From: Orientallactaga sibirica
Taxonomy: Eukaryota; Chordata; Mammalia; Rodentia; Dipodidae
Assembly (NCBI GenBank): GCA_036365145.1
Contig: JAEOAD010000029.1
Coordinates: 20,631,001 to 20,695,000, forward strand
Reading direction: 5' to 3'
Length of the DNA: 64,000 bases
Made by a program: the position numbers and the translations under genes. Below, piece by piece: positions 10,905 through 22,989 of this stretch (positions are counted from its first letter, which is position 1; each line of letters begins with the position of its first letter). The notes below the pieces were generated by a model. The model saw only the letters and a program-made list of their open reading frames with translations. It made no database searches and was not told where the DNA came from.

Positions 10905-11913
10905 AATATTTATTCTACTTTTTACATAGTGAAATTTCCATTTGCCTTGTATATGTACTCTAATTTTGATACAATTATACTATGTCTCATAAGGAGGGTA
11001 AGGTACCCTTTGGTTTACCAGTTTCTAATTTATTTCTCACTGGAAAAAAAAAAACTGTGACAAAAAATCATGGACATAGGTTATGCTTTACAAGTGACAG
11101 AATTTTGGTAGGCTTTTGGCAGCAGCATTTTCAATGTCTCAACCTCAAAAAAATGTATTTTTAAAGGTAACCTCATCATTCTACCAATCTAATGGATTTA
11201 TAATATGCATCATTTGCCTGACAACAGCCTTGTTCAGTAATGTAATGCTGTTCTATAGAGAGAAACCAAGAAAGCACTCACATCAAAGTGTCCCCAAACT
11301 TCCTACTTTGCAAGAACTTGTTCATAATACTCTGTGAGAGAAATTGCTTTTGGTAGAGAATTCACTGTAGGCTGTCAAAACAAATGTAAGACTCTCCGGC
11401 TTGAAAGTCATGGTTAATATACATTGTGTTGTTCCAATGACAGCTGAAACAGGCAGATCTGTCCATTATGAAAAGATCCACACTTTATAATAAAAAAAAT
11501 CACTGGAGGACATGATACCTCAAAGTGCTGCACAAATGCCTCTTACCCCCAAAGTTAAATTGCAAATATGGAACAAAGTGATCAATATTTAAGTATGTAA
11601 CAACTGTATTACTGTATTATTAAGGTCTTTTTTTTTTTTTTAAATAGATCATCCATGTATGTATAAAATAATATACAATCTTAATTGTTTTATTTTTTGG
11701 CTACATCAAAGTTTCTAAATGCCACCATCTAAAACCCAAGACAGCAAATTGTCGTGAAAACTAAAGTGAGGATCTAAGCATTGTGCCCAACTGTGTGACT
11801 TACATGTCATTGATCTCACCATCATCATGGTCACCATCACCATTGTAATTCTATTACTTTTTCCACAATACACCTAAAAATCCAATGTTGTGCTTTATGC
11901 ATATTATCTGTGG
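10905..11913. other. Unassigned sequence
   Basis: AT-rich with a poly-T run near 11630. No recognisable gene or repeat. Confidence 0.45.
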
Positions 11914-11927
11914 GAAAATAAAATATT

Positions 11928-12193
11928 ATATATATATGAATAATTTTTGGAGAGAGACACAGAGAGAGACAGACAGACAGAGAAGGAGAGGGAGACAAAT
12001 AGAGAATGGGAGCACCAGCAGTCTCTCAGCTGCTGTGAATGAAATCCAGATGTGTGTGCCCCCTTGTGGGCAAGTGCAGCATTGCGCCCTTGCATCACTT
12101 TTGCATCTCGCTAAACATAGGACCTGGAGATTGGAACCGTGTTTTTAGGCTTAGCAGGCAGGTGCCTTAACCGCTAAGCCATCTCTCCAGCCC
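11928..12193 (-). mobile_element. Dip-type SINE (long subtype), antisense
   Basis: The same long subtype as at 2030 and 22531, on the minus strand: GA-rich tail, cagtctctcagctgctgtga, tgtgcccccttgtgggcaag, and head ccgctaagccatctctccag. An exact 14-bp TSD, gaaaataaaatatt, lies at 11914-11927 and 12194-12207. Confidence 0.9.
12056..12069 (-). promoter_or_regulatory. CTCF-like core motif inside the antisense Dip SINE
   Basis: On the minus strand it reads ccacaagggggcac, one CpG-decay step away from the copy at 2170. Function is inferred only. Confidence 0.35.
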
Positions 12194-12207
12194 GAAAATA
12201 AAATATT

Positions 12208-12635
12208 TTTAAAGAAGCTGTTTTTTTGTTTTTAGAAATTGAAATTACTTGAAGTTCTGTTTTCTCCACTTATAGAATCTCTTAGTAAATAACTCATTTT
12301 GTTTGTAACTTTACATCAAGTAAATGTCCTACAGTTTGGATGAATCATGGGATTATTTGAATTTCACTAATGAAGAAAGTTGAGTTGCCTAGCACTTTTT
12401 AGCATATTAACAATCTGACAGGGATAATTTTAAAATATAGCTACTTTAGAGTCTAAAGGAACAAAAGGTGACATTTCTGAGAACATTACAACCAGCCACA
12501 GCACAGGGACAATTGTCAGATTAATGATGCTTTCTATCACAATCTTTTATTTCAGTCTCAAAGTAGCCATAACCTATTTAGAAGCTAGGGAAATGGGCAA
12601 GGCATAAAGTCCTGTGTGTATGTGTGTATATATAT
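12208..12635. other. Unassigned sequence
   Basis: No recognisable gene or repeat. Confidence 0.45.
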
Positions 12636-12639
12636 ATTT

Positions 12640-12893
12640 AATTTTAATTAATTTATTTGAGAGAAAGAGGGAGAGAAAGAGGCAGAGACTGAGAGAGAGG
12701 GAAGGAGAGATAGAAAAAAAAGAGAGGATGAGAGAGAGAGAGAATTGGCACACCAGGGCCTCTAGCCACTGCAAACACACTCTAGACACATGCACCACCT
12801 TGTGCATCTGGCTTATGTGGGTTCTTAGGAATTGAACCTGGGTCCTTAGGCTTCACAGGCAAGTGCTTTAACCACTAAGCAATCTCTCCAGCC
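12640..12893 (-). mobile_element. Dip-type SINE, antisense
   Basis: Tail ttaattaatttatttgagag, a long GA-rich stretch, cacaccagggcctctagcca, and head cactaagcaatctctccagc. An imperfect possible TSD (gcataaagt / gcataagtt). Confidence 0.88.
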
Positions 12894-12954
12894 CAAAGCA
12901 TAAGTTTTAAAGATGAGTTCTATACTTTAAAACAATGCTTAATTGAAGGCTTTT

Positions 12955-13065
12955 TGGCTGTGTTTAGGTGTTGTCAATGCACATGTATAATCCTTAGCAC
13001 TTGGAATGCAGGAGGATTATGAGTTCAAGGCCATCTTGGGATATGTAGTAATATCATTAGTCATA
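12955..13065 (+). mobile_element. Diverged B1-like relic
   Basis: Reads gtataatccttagcacttgg then ggaggattatgagttcaagg, matching the B1 layout at low identity. Confidence 0.5.
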
Positions 13066-13118
13066 TTTAACTTAACATAGGCCTGGCCACAAGTAAATGC
13101 AATAAAAATCTACAAGTT

Positions 13119-13502
13119 TTGAATGAGCCATTTTTCTGGCTTGTGTGTCTGTGGTGTGGTGTGTGTAGTGTGGTGCCCCATATGTTCTTCTGTGGCATGG
13201 GGCACTCACCTACAGTAGCTGAAGTGGATTATAAAGGGTCTCCTTTCATCATGTTTCTGCTTTTTTGTTGTTTAGTCTTTGCTTTTTGTGCCAGAGTCTC
13301 TTTCCTGATTCTGACATTTGCCAGGATTAGATGATTCTGGGTCTTCCCGTCCCTTGTGAGACTAGAGTTACAAAAGTGTGTGGTCATACCAGCTGTTTTA
13401 TATGGGATCTTGAGATTTCAGCTCTGGCAGTCTCCGTTTCCCTCAGACCCATGTGCTTGTATAGGAAGTGTACTTAACTACTGAGCCACCTCCCCAGCTC
13501 TT
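13119..13502 (-). repeat. Old rodent repeat, unresolved family
   Basis: It ends with aactactgagccacctcccc, the antisense head signature of old tRNA-headed rodent SINEs. It starts in a GTGTG-rich tract. Possibly a B4-like composite. Confidence 0.35.
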
Positions 13503-14170
13503 CTAAATAATATCTGTGAAGAATCTTTAAGCCAGGCTTCAAATAGTCATTTACTGTCAAATACCAAACCAGGCTCAGGGCTTGAAACCTCTACTCACAG
13601 GGATGGATTTGCTGAAGCTAAGCAGCTTCTGGGAAGGACTCTCACTGAGGTGTGAGATAAAAGGGATTGAAGAGCCAGAGGCTACAAAGGAAAAGTGGAA
13701 GTCAAACCAGGCAGGTAGGCTAATCAAGGAATACACTTCATTACCAAGAAAAGGGGCTCACTCTTCCTTCCCATCAAGTTAGGTTAATTGCTGTGGCTCA
13801 ATGATGATATCATGGTTCCTGTTTTTAATATGTTCCAAATGGAAACAGCTCCAAGTAGTTCATACTGTACTTTTATATTTTCTTTGTATACCTTTTTACT
13901 CTTATGTCACAGGTGTACAAAATATCTCTAATGTGCCATTGGCCCGGTCACTGAATCACACATAGGCCCGTTGGCAAAAATGCATATTGTTGTGACTTTG
14001 TGCTGAATGTGGATACATGATGCAGGTTCTAATTCCTGTCTATGTGCAAGGGAAAGAAAAGAAAGACCATGTCATGAACATCAAAAGGATACATGAAGAT
14101 GTAGTAAATAAATCCTTCCACAGAGAATGTATTGACTACCAAAGGTTCCATTTCACTTTACTTCTTCTTT
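13503..14170. other. Unassigned sequence
   Basis: No gene or confidently recognised repeat. Confidence 0.45.
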
Positions 14171-14175
14171 TTTAA

Positions 14176-14184
14176 ATATATATA

Positions 14185-14230
<46 letters not shown>

Positions 14231-14460
14231 ATTTATTTATTTGGGAGAAAGCAAGAGTCAGAGAATAAAAGAGAGGAAAGAGAGGAAAGAGAGAGAGAGG
14301 GAGGGAGAGAATAGGCATGCCAGGGCCTCCAGCCACTGCAAACGAACTCGAGATACATGCACCCCCTTGTGCATCTCGCTTACGTAGGTCCTGGGGAATC
14401 GAACTGGGATCCTTTGGCTTTACAAGCACATGCCTTAACTGTAAGGCATCTCTCCAGCCC
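14176..14460 (-). mobile_element. Dip-type SINE, antisense, with (TA)n tail
   Basis: The SINE tail has become a (TA)n microsatellite at about 14176-14227. Then come the GA-rich part, cagggcctccagccactgca, and a head ending gcatctctccagcccc. Confidence 0.88.
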
Positions 14461-14479
14461 CACTTCTTAAAACAGATAT

Positions 14480-15545
14480 TTTTGTCTTATTAGTTCCGAT
14501 ATGGGTTTTTCTTATACATCTTTAGATTTTGCTAACTCTTCTCCAAACTCTCCTCTTCTCCCTCTTAAACCTATTCACCCAGGTACTTTCATATCACATG
14601 TATTCTACTCCCCACTCCTCTTAAATGACTCCCATGGCCCTTCCCTGCCTTTATTGCCTCCACTGACTTACTTCTACTTACATACATACCTAATAACATG
14701 AAGCCAAGATCTGCATATAAAAGACAGCATGAAAAGTTGGGCTTGGGAGCCTGGATTCTCTCACTTAGTACAATCTTTTCAAGATCCATCTATTATCTTG
14801 TCATTTTAGTTCATTTTTCTTTAAAACTGAATACAACTCCATTGTGTGTATGCGCCACATCTTTAATATTTATTCATCAGCTGATGGCATTTAGTCGATA
14901 GGAATCTAGGTGGATTCCATTTCCTAGCTATTGTGGATGAGCAAGTATCTCTGTAGTAGAGTCTAGAACCCTTGGACTGTGTGTCTAGGAGTGGTAAAGC
15001 TAGTCATATGATAGGTATACTTGAACATTTTTGAAAAACCTCTATGCTGATTTCCATAGTGAGAATACAAACTTGCATTCTCACTAACAAATAAAGGTTC
15101 CTTTTCTTCAAAACAATCTCTAGCATTACCTATCATTTGCTTTCATGGTGATAGCCATTCTGACTGGAGTGATTGGAATCTCAAAGTAATTTTAATTTTC
15201 ATGTTACTGATGACTAAGCATCTTGAGCACTTTTAAAAACAATTCTGAACCATTTGCATTTTTTCTGAGAACTCTCTGTTAGGTCCATGGCCCGCTTTTT
15301 AATTGGATAGTTAATTTTTTGTGTTTAGGTTTTTTGTGTGTTTTCATGTATTCTAGATATTAATCCTCTTTCAGGTGTGTAGCTGGGAAAGATTTTCTCC
15401 CATTTTCTAGGCTTTTCTTGAAGATCTGGTGGTTTCCTGTGCGACACAATAGTCTTTTAGTTTCATATCCCATTGATTGATTCCTTGTTGTATTTCCCAG
15501 ACAACATGAGTCCTATGCAGAATGTCCTCCCATAGAACAGAATTC
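14480..15545 (-). mobile_element. L1 fragment (ORF2 3' part), antisense
   Basis: Complement of the L1 ORF2 C-terminal region: aactgaatacaactccattg, tttcctagctattgtggatg, atgctgatttccatagtgag, then tctgactggagtgattggaa. The segments run in antisense L1 order. Many stops; no functional frame. Confidence 0.8.
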
Positions 15546-15865
15546 TTATTTTACTTTCTTCTGATTTGGCTCACAGGTAAAAGTACACATATTCCAGCAT
15601 CATTGTTTTTTTCTTGTAGATATCATCAGAGGATTTGAGGTGAGGAATCCTGGTTTCCCTTTAAGGTAGCTGATTCCACCAGGAGTTCTGACATTTCTCT
15701 GTCTTTTTTCCTTTCCATCCCGGAATTCCAGTTTTGTGTTAAGATTGTAATGCTGTCACGTGATTCTGAAAATGGAAATAATGCACTAAAGATAGGTTGG
15801 TAAGTCAAGAGATAATTCTGGATCTTATTCAAAGGGCCTTACTGTTATTTTAAAATTAAACTTTG

Positions 15866-16020
15866 GCTGGATGTGGTGGTACATACCTTTAATTCCAGCA
15901 GTTAGGAGGCAGAGGTAGGAGATTGCTGTGAGTTCAAAGCCAGCATGAAACTACAGAGTAAATTCCAGGACATGATGGGCTACAGTGAGACTCTCTCTAC
16001 CTCGAAAAAAAAAAAAAAAA
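15866..16020 (+). mobile_element. B1 SINE
   Basis: gatgtggtggtacatacctt ... ggaggcagaggtaggagatt ... ctacctcg plus an A tail. An approximate TSD of about 15 bp (aaaattaaactttgg upstream, with aaaattaactaaactttgg downstream). Confidence 0.88.
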
Positions 16021-16039
16021 GTAAAATTAACTAAACTTT

Positions 16040-16375
16040 GGACAAGTGCAGCAGTTACTTTATTGTTGTTCAAGTACCTAATCAAATGCAGCTTATAAGT
16101 GGAAAGGTTTATTTCAGGCTTACAGTTTCCAGGGGACGCTTCATTATGGTGGAAGAAGCCTGCTCAGTTTATCATACATCCATAACAGAAAGAACAATCA
16201 GATAGGTGTTAAGCTGGCTCTGAAACATATAGTAGAGTACAGTTAAGATCCACCCCCAATAACACACCTCTTCCAGCAGGCCTTCACCTGCAGGACATGA
16301 AGTAGGAAGCTTAATCAAAAATATCCGAAACTATGGGAGTTATTTACATTCAAACCTTCATGTGTTGTATCTGAC
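16040..16375 (-). mobile_element. MaLR-like LTR relic, antisense
   Basis: aaaggtttatttcaggctta, cattatggtggaagaagcct and aactatgggagttatttaca occur in the order of an antisense MaLR-type LTR. Diverged. Confidence 0.4.
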
Positions 16376-16479
16376 TGTGGTTCTTTGGTAAAGACATAGG
16401 AAAAGCTTACTTTTCCTTTAGGAATAACTGGTCAACAAATACGGGTAGCCTGTGACACCCCCAGCACCATCATTTTAAT

Positions 16480-16730
16480 ACTCTCCTAACCTAGTGGAGT
16501 ATGTGAACTTTGTGATCTCTCCTTTATTGCTCCAATTCCAATAAAAGGATGATCTGGAAGAAGGGGAAGGGAAGGGAGGGCAAAAGGATGCATGGGAGAT
16601 GGAATGGGAAGGAGGAGTGGGAAGACAGGAATATGGAAGGAAATAAAAAATATACTTGAAAAAGTCATAATGAATTATATCTAAATCTCTGTATACCAAT
16701 TATAAATAAAATGCAATGTTTTTTAAAAGT
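16480..16730 (+). repeat. Purine-rich stretch resembling an L1 3' end
   Basis: gaagaaggggaagggaaggg and following GGA-rich sequence before an AAATAAAA tail resembles the purine-rich end of the L1 3' ends at 17190-17640 and 21600-21730. Assignment is weak. Confidence 0.3.
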
Positions 16731-16819
16731 AAATAATTTCTCCTTATTGAGAGAAGAAAAAAGAAAGATCAGTTTGGCCTAGTGAGAGTAATATTCATGT
16801 ATAGACATTAAGAAAAGTG

Positions 16820-17070
16820 CTTACCAGGCATTTTGGTGAGCATAATATATGTATTTAGCCAGACAACAACAGGCATTACATCCCTAGGGCTCATGCTCTC
16901 CCCTATCGTAGGTTTTTGACTAGGTTTTCAGTACCAGGCATGTATTTCCTTATGTGGAGCAGGCCTCTAGTCCAATTAGAGAGTATTTGGTTTCCCCCAT
17001 AATAGATATGCCACTATTGCACCTGTTGCCTCATTTGGCTTAGCTGGACAAACTTAAAGGTTACAGTCTA
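16820..17070 (-). mobile_element. L1 3'-UTR module, antisense (partial)
   Basis: ggtttttgactaggttttca, then tgtggagcaggcctctagtc and caattagagagtatttggtt. The same module occurs at 19080-19720, 53490-54110 and 57400-60110, in two of which antisense L1 ORF2 follows. That identifies it as an L1 3' UTR. Confidence 0.6.
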
Positions 17071-17189
17071 TGTATATATTATATTAGAATGTATATGTTT
17101 GGGTGTGGGGGGGGATGGGAAGGCATGTTATGGCCACAGTGTGTATGTGCAGAAGTCAGAAGGCAACTTTGGAAGTCAGTCTTCACATT

Positions 17190-17642
17190 CTACCTTGAGA
17201 CTTTGGATTAGAGAAGCTTCCGTTTTCTGATGGCTGTGCCCTCTGGGATGACTCATAAGGCACTACAGTGCTGAGAAGAAGTGACAGAGGAGTGATCAGC
17301 ACTGAAACATCTCTATCACACCTTCCAAAAGTTCAAGATCCATTGTGGAATACATGGCAGAAAGAATGTAAGAGCCAAAGAAAGGGTAGGCCTGCTTACT
17401 ATGCACTCTTCCAGACACAAAATGGCCTGGAAATCCATAACCTCACCATGCCTGGTACTACGTACACAAGACCCTCATAACAGGAGTAAAACATGATGAC
17501 ATCCAAATAAAAGAGAGACTAATTGAGAGGGGGAAGGGATATGGTGGAGAGAGGATATGTGAAGAGGAAAGTAGGGGAGGGAGGAAATCATCATGGTTTT
17601 TTGTCTATAACTATGGAAATTGTCAAAAAAGTTTTAAAAAAT
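17190..17642 (+). mobile_element. L1 3' UTR, sense
   Basis: Shares an ordered set of segments with 21480-21735, 52110-52560 and the antisense copy at 61380-61680: gtgctgagaagaagtgacag, ccattgtggaatacatggca, caagaccctcataacaggag, aaaagagagactaattgaga, a GGA-rich block and an A-rich end. Confidence 0.8.
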
Positions 17643-17689
17643 TAAAAAAGAAAAGATACCAAATGAAAAAGTGAAGCATATCAAAATAG

Positions 17690-17805
17690 AAGTAGCCAGG
17701 TATAAATTCACTGGCCTAACTGAGGCACTAGGGAGGCAGAGGAAGGGGCACTGTATATCTGAGAGCAGCCTAGCCACAGAGCCAAACCATGTTTCAAAAG
17801 ATAAC
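17690..17805 (+). mobile_element. Diverged B1-like relic
   Basis: agccaggtataaattcactg ... gggaggcagaggaaggggca ... follows the B1 layout at low identity. Confidence 0.45.
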
Positions 17806-18191
17806 ACAAATACAAATGGTGTGATGAGGGAGGCACACAAACAGACATTTTGTCTGATAGGAAAATGAAAAAAAGCATATCATGGACTATGACCTATAAA
17901 AATCTAAAGACAATCAAAATAAGTTTTTAAAATCCAACTACGATTTGCAAGAAAAGCAGCAAACACATGAAGAGCTGGGAAATAAGCAATGGAAAAGTGG
18001 CAAATCGCATGAACCCAGAAGTATAAAGTAGATAGTTTAATATCAGTTAATACTGAATTTAGAATAAAACGGTACATAGAAGAAAGGAGTAGAACAAATA
18101 ACAACAGATTCCATTAAAACAAGTCAGATGAGAAGAATTAGGACAGTGGGATTGAGAAGGATAAAGGAGAGTGATATTGGGAACATGCATC
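17806..18191. other. Unassigned sequence
   Basis: A-rich; no recognised gene or repeat. Confidence 0.45.
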
Positions 18192-18206
18192 AAAATGTAT
18201 GGATAA

Positions 18207-18430
18207 GGGCTGGAGAGATGGCTTAGTGGTTAAACACTTGCCTGTGAAGCTTAAGGACCCTGGTTTGAGGCTCTGTCCCCCAGTAAGTATGTAAGCCAGA
18301 TGCACAAGGGGGCACATGCATCATGAGTTCGTTTGCAGTGGCTGGAGGCCCTGGTGCCCCCATTCTCTCTCTCTTTCTCTGTCTGTCTGTCACTCTCAAA
18401 TAAATAAGTAAAAATAAACAAAAAAATTTA
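18207..18430 (+). mobile_element. Dip-type SINE
   Basis: Head gggctggagagatggcttag, then gtaagccagatgcacaaggg, cagtggctggaggccctggt, a CT-rich run and an AAATAAATAA tail. An exact 15-bp TSD, aaaatgtatggataa, lies at 18192-18206 and 18431-18445. Confidence 0.93.
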
Positions 18431-18445
18431 AAAATGTATGGATAA

Positions 18446-19075
18446 GTAGATGTATGAAAATTAAATTGAATAAACATATGGTAGGAGTATATAAAACTAC
18501 CAACCAGCCACATATATCTTTTAGTAGCCAAGAAGGTATGTAATGTGAAGGAGAGAGAGATATTGCAAAGCCTTGTCAGGGTTAACTATATATAAATCCT
18601 TACCTTTAAAATAGTGAAAATGCATTTTTCTTAAGCACATCGGACATTCAAATATACTAACCACATCCTAAACTTCAAAGATGTCTTAATTTGCACAGAT
18701 ACCACATCAAGAATACATGCAGGGCAGGAAAATATCACCAAATAATATGGGGAAATATTACTTTTTGTGCAAATATTTAAAATAGTCTTTTCAATGTATC
18801 GATGAAGATACATTGGGAAGAAAATACTTTGTATTCTTTATAATGAAAATACCATATTGAAATCATGGTAAATGATAGTACTTAGGATAACTATGCACAA
18901 GTAGTTTAGATAAGTAATAATCATGTGATAAAAATGAAATGTCTAATTTAATAAGCACTTGCTTTTGAGCTTCCGCAGAAAGGAAAGAAAGGTCACATAA
19001 ATCCTTGTGTGCTAATCTCAAGATGTCTCCCTTTTTGATTTTTCACCAAGTCATTATTTTAAGGTGGAACTGAAA
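18446..19075. other. Unassigned AT-rich sequence
   Basis: No recognisable gene or repeat. Confidence 0.45.
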
Positions 19076-19079
19076 TTTT

Positions 19080-19720
19080 CCTTAGGTAGTTTGGTGTGCA
19101 TAATATATGCATTTATCCAGACAATAGCAGGCTTTATACCCCTAAGGCTCATGACCTCCCCTGCCATAGGTTTTAGATTAGGTTTTCAGCACTAGGCATG
19201 TATTCCCTCCATAGAACAGACCTCCAGTCCAATTAGAGAGCAGTTGCCACTCTTGTACCCATTTGGTCATTTGGCCTGTCTGGTCAAACTTGAGGCTTCC
19301 AGTGTCCACAGTTTTTACCACTGATGACTTCTGTCTCCCATACGGCTGCATGCAGTGCAGTTTTTTCCTGCTTTCAGTTGGCTGGTCTACAGGGAGAAGC
19401 TTTTCAGCTCAGCACCAGTTTGATTTCTCAGTGACTTTGCTGTCCAGGCATGTGAAGTCTTCAGCGATAGGGTCTTTCCATCTGTTACACATGGGAAACC
19501 AAGGGCCTTGGCAGTAGCCTATAATGTTTTGGAGGCAACAGAGACCTCCCTGGCCAATAACTCACTGGATGGCATTCCAGCCCTGGCACTGAAAATTTTG
19601 TAGTAGCAATCTATGGCTTTTACATGTGCCATTATCCCCAAAAGTAAGCTTTCATATGTCTCATTCATAATATCTTGAATTTTGATTGAGTGTCCCCCCC
19701 CCTTACTTAGTCTCTTCCCC
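19080..19720 (-). mobile_element. L1 3'-UTR module, antisense
   Basis: The most complete early copy of the module: ggttttcagcactaggcatg, cagacctccagtccaattag, atttggtcatttggcctgtc and tcttcagcgatagggtcttt. Segments align in the same order with 53490-54110. Confidence 0.6.
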
Positions 19721-20734
19721 TGGCCTCACTTATGCCATTCCACTCCCTGTAATCTGTCCTTCTACTTACATATATACAATATATTTCCCTAAAATTTTTT
19801 TTTAAAGAATCGGGTTTTAGGCCAGTTATTATCAGCTAATACCTTGGGACTACCTGGAGTATCTTTGTGCTGTTTGAATTCCCTGTTTTGGGTGTTTGCT
19901 CAGTTCATGCTGGATCAAATTGGCCAAGATCTTCTTTGATAATGCTTGTTTGACTTTGTGTGTCCACATTGAATCTCATGAGCTTCCTTCATTTCGTTTC
20001 AATGTGCGTCTTTGATTCCCAAGCAGTCATGAAGGGTTCTGCAGCAGAAACCATACCAGAATTAGGAATGCCCCAGCTAGCAAAGTTCACATGCTCTACA
20101 AGTAAATACCACAGCTGGGCACAGCATGTGGTCTCGGTGAAGGAATTGTGGGACATCCATTACTAATGATGCCTAGTTAGATGCTTTGAATTTTTAGCTG
20201 AAAAATCTCTAATATAGTTGGAATAGACCCTCAGAATGGATAAAAGTTAAATTTGATGCTGAATTTTTACATTGTTGTGATGTTAGAAAACATTCTATGA
20301 AGTAAGTGTTTTGTAAATATTTCTTCCTGGTTATTTTTTACAAAATATGTAATAACCAAAATAGTCACATTGATGCTAATTTGTAGAATAAACAATTCAA
20401 AATCTTTAAGGACAATATCTTCTAACTTTGATTTGCTATACATGAATCCATTAGATCAGTACCCACAAAGGTACTTAAATATATAGAATAAAATCCCAAT
20501 GTCAATAAAAGTAATTTAGTTGCTTGAAAAAAGACAAATTCTTTATGAAAAAACTTTAATAATAAATTGAAAACCACTAAATAGATACTCAGATACAGAA
20601 AGATATGATGTGTTATAGATACTGATTTTCTCTAAACAGATCTTTAGCTTCAACATTATTATAGTTTTTTTTTAATGTGAGTTGTGGAACATATTAAGCT
20701 GAATTGCAAATAAAATATGAAAGCTCAAAGGGTC
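19721..20734. other. Unassigned sequence
   Basis: It may continue the antisense L1 at its start, but no definite L1 coding segment was recognised. The rest is AT-rich. Confidence 0.4.
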
Positions 20735-21735
20735 AAGAGTAACCATGGTACTCCTGAAGAAGAATGATGAGAATAATGAGCGAGCAAAATGCCATCTAGA
20801 AAGCTATAATAAGAAACAATAATCAAGACAATGGGAAATATATTTAGATAAATGTAACAAAATATTGAACCAATGCAAACACCTTTAGATGGGAATGGTA
20901 TTATTTGCATACAGATCACAATCTAGGACAAGAACTGAAAAAAGGGGTTGCATCAAATTTAAAGGCCTCTGTACACTAAAGGAAATAATTACTAGAGTGA
21001 AGAGACAGCCTGCAAAATGGAAGGAAGTATGTGGTAGTTATTCTTCCACCAGAGGATTAATATCCTGAATATATGAAGAACTCAAAATAATAAACACCAA
21101 CAGACCAAATTATCAATAAATGGGCAAATGAATCTACCAGTCAAGTCTCAATAGAATTACAAATGGATAATAAACACATAACAAATTCAAAATATTTAGC
21201 CATCAGGGAAATGAAACTGAAAACTACACTGAAATTCGATCTTATCCCTGTAAGGATGACTGCAATCAAGAAAACAAACTATCATAAATGAAAGTGAGAA
21301 TGCCAAGACAAAGAAGCCCTTATATGTTATTGAGGAGAATGTAAATTAAACCAGCCACTATGGAAAATAATAGGAAGATTCCTCAAGGATCTAAAAACAG
21401 AGTTAGTTTCTACATGACCCATTTATATAACTCCTGGTGATATACTTAAAGAACTCTAAGTCACTATACAGAAAGAATGTAAGAGCCAAAGTTACAATGC
21501 AACTTTCCAGACAGAAATTGGTCTCAATATCCATGACCTCACAGTGCCTAGCAATACCTTCACAAGACCCTCATAATAGGAGAAAAAGACGATGACATCA
21601 AAATAAAAGAGAGACTAATGGAGAAAGGGAAGGGATATGATGGAGAGTGGAATTGAAGTGAAGGGGAACGTGGGGGAGGGGAGGAAATTACCATGGTTTA
21701 TTTTCTGTAAGTATAGAAGTTGTCAATAAAAAAAA
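20735..21735 (+). mobile_element. L1 3' end, sense (ORF2 C-terminus plus 3' UTR)
   Basis: Sense L1 segments in order: ggcctctgtacactaaagga, agagtgaagagacagcctgc, ccagccactatggaaaataa, ctcctggtgatatacttaaa. These are followed by the same 3' UTR as at 17190 (aatatccatgacctcacagt, caagaccctcataataggag) and an A-rich end. Stops and deletions make ORF2 nonfunctional. Confidence 0.85.
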
Positions 21736-22530
21736 TTCCCAAGATTTTAAGAATTATTTTCCTAGGTTTCTTCCATAACTCCTTTGGAGACATTCCACGT
21801 CTCCTAGTTGTCATTCTTGTATAACCTATAAGTAATCTTCTGGCATGCTCCCAGTCCCACATAATTCATCATTTCTACTTACGAAGAGCATTTCTCCATT
21901 TGAGACACAAATTTTTAAAAACAAACTCCAAGTTTGTCAGAATTCAGTGCCTTAGCTACATCATGACAGCATATAAATAGAAAAATCAATTCCCAGATAT
22001 CCTGTACAAGTGGGAGTATTATTTCCTATATATGACTTTGATACTATATAGTGATGGTTCACATAATATATATTAACTCTGTGAAGGATTAGTTCAACAT
22101 ACTCAAATTCATAATCAACAAGGAGAACTTTTATCTAAAATAAACCAACCAGAAAATCAAATTTGAACCCTTCAAAATAGAGACTAGATTTATGATAAAT
22201 TACAACAATCTGAGAACACCTTTAACTTCACAGAGCATAATATACACCAACACTGTGTGAAATCTTCAAAAAATAGAATTTTTTTCATGTTTCTCAGTTA
22301 ATTGACATTATAGATGTCATCATAATTAAAAATGTTTGCTCTGTAAAGATGCTGTAAAAAGTAAGACTTGACAAGCTGCAGACTGGTTGAAACATTTGCA
22401 GAGTGAATATTCAATGAAAGATATGCAGATAAAACATGTTCAAAAGAAAATTACACTCAAGAGCAAAACAAAATAAGGCTGGAGAGATGGTTCAATGGTT
22501 AAAGGTTCTTGCATACAAAACCTGCCAGTC

Positions 22531-22819
22531 TGGCTGGAGAGATGGCTTAGCGGTTAAGGCGCCTGCCTCCTAAGCCTAAGAACGCTGGTTCCAATCTCCA
22601 GCAGTTCCAATCTCCAGGTCCCACGTTTAGCCAGATGCAGTGACGCAAGGGTGCAAGGCCTCACTTGCCCACAAGGGGGCGCACACATCTGGATTTCGTT
22701 CACAGCAGCTGAGAGACTGCTGGCACGCCCATCTGTATCTGTCTCCCTCTCCCTCTCTGTCTCTCTCTCTCTGTGTCTCTCTCCAAAAATAAATAAAGTA
22801 AAAAAAAAAAAAAAAAAAA
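22531..22819 (+). mobile_element. Inner Dip-type SINE (long subtype) nested in another Dip
   Basis: A full-length long-subtype copy with the cctcctaagcctaagaacgc segment and a long poly-A tail. An exact 14-bp TSD, aaaacctgccagtc, lies at 22517-22530 and 22820-22833. It has the same internal short duplication (ccaatctccagcagttccaa) as the copy at 2030. Confidence 0.93.
22669..22682 (+). promoter_or_regulatory. CTCF-like core motif inside the inner Dip
   Basis: ccacaagggggcgc, identical to the motif at 2170-2183. Function is inferred only. Confidence 0.4.
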
Positions 22820-22989
22820 AAAACCTGCCAGTCCATGTTTATTTTCTTAATGCCCAAATAAAGTCAATTGCACACAGTGGCACATGCATCTGGAGTTTGT
22901 TTGTAGTGGCAAGAGGCCCTGGTTTGCTCACTCTTTTTGTTTCTCTCTGCTCACAGATATTTTTTTTTTTTTTTTAAAGAATAAAACAG

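Larger units (their letters stand above)
22476..22960 (+). mobile_element. Outer Dip-type SINE, split by a second Dip
   Basis: The head (22476-22530, ggctggagagatggttcaat ... ccagtc) and the tail (22834-22960, aagtcaattgcacacagtgg ... CT-rich) form one Dip when 22531-22833 is removed. It is older than the inner copy and lies inside the old L1. Confidence 0.88.

Noticed and set aside
18207..18300. tRNA-like A/B boxes
   Set aside because: They belong to the Pol III promoter in the tRNA-derived head of a Dip SINE; there is no full cloverleaf tRNA.
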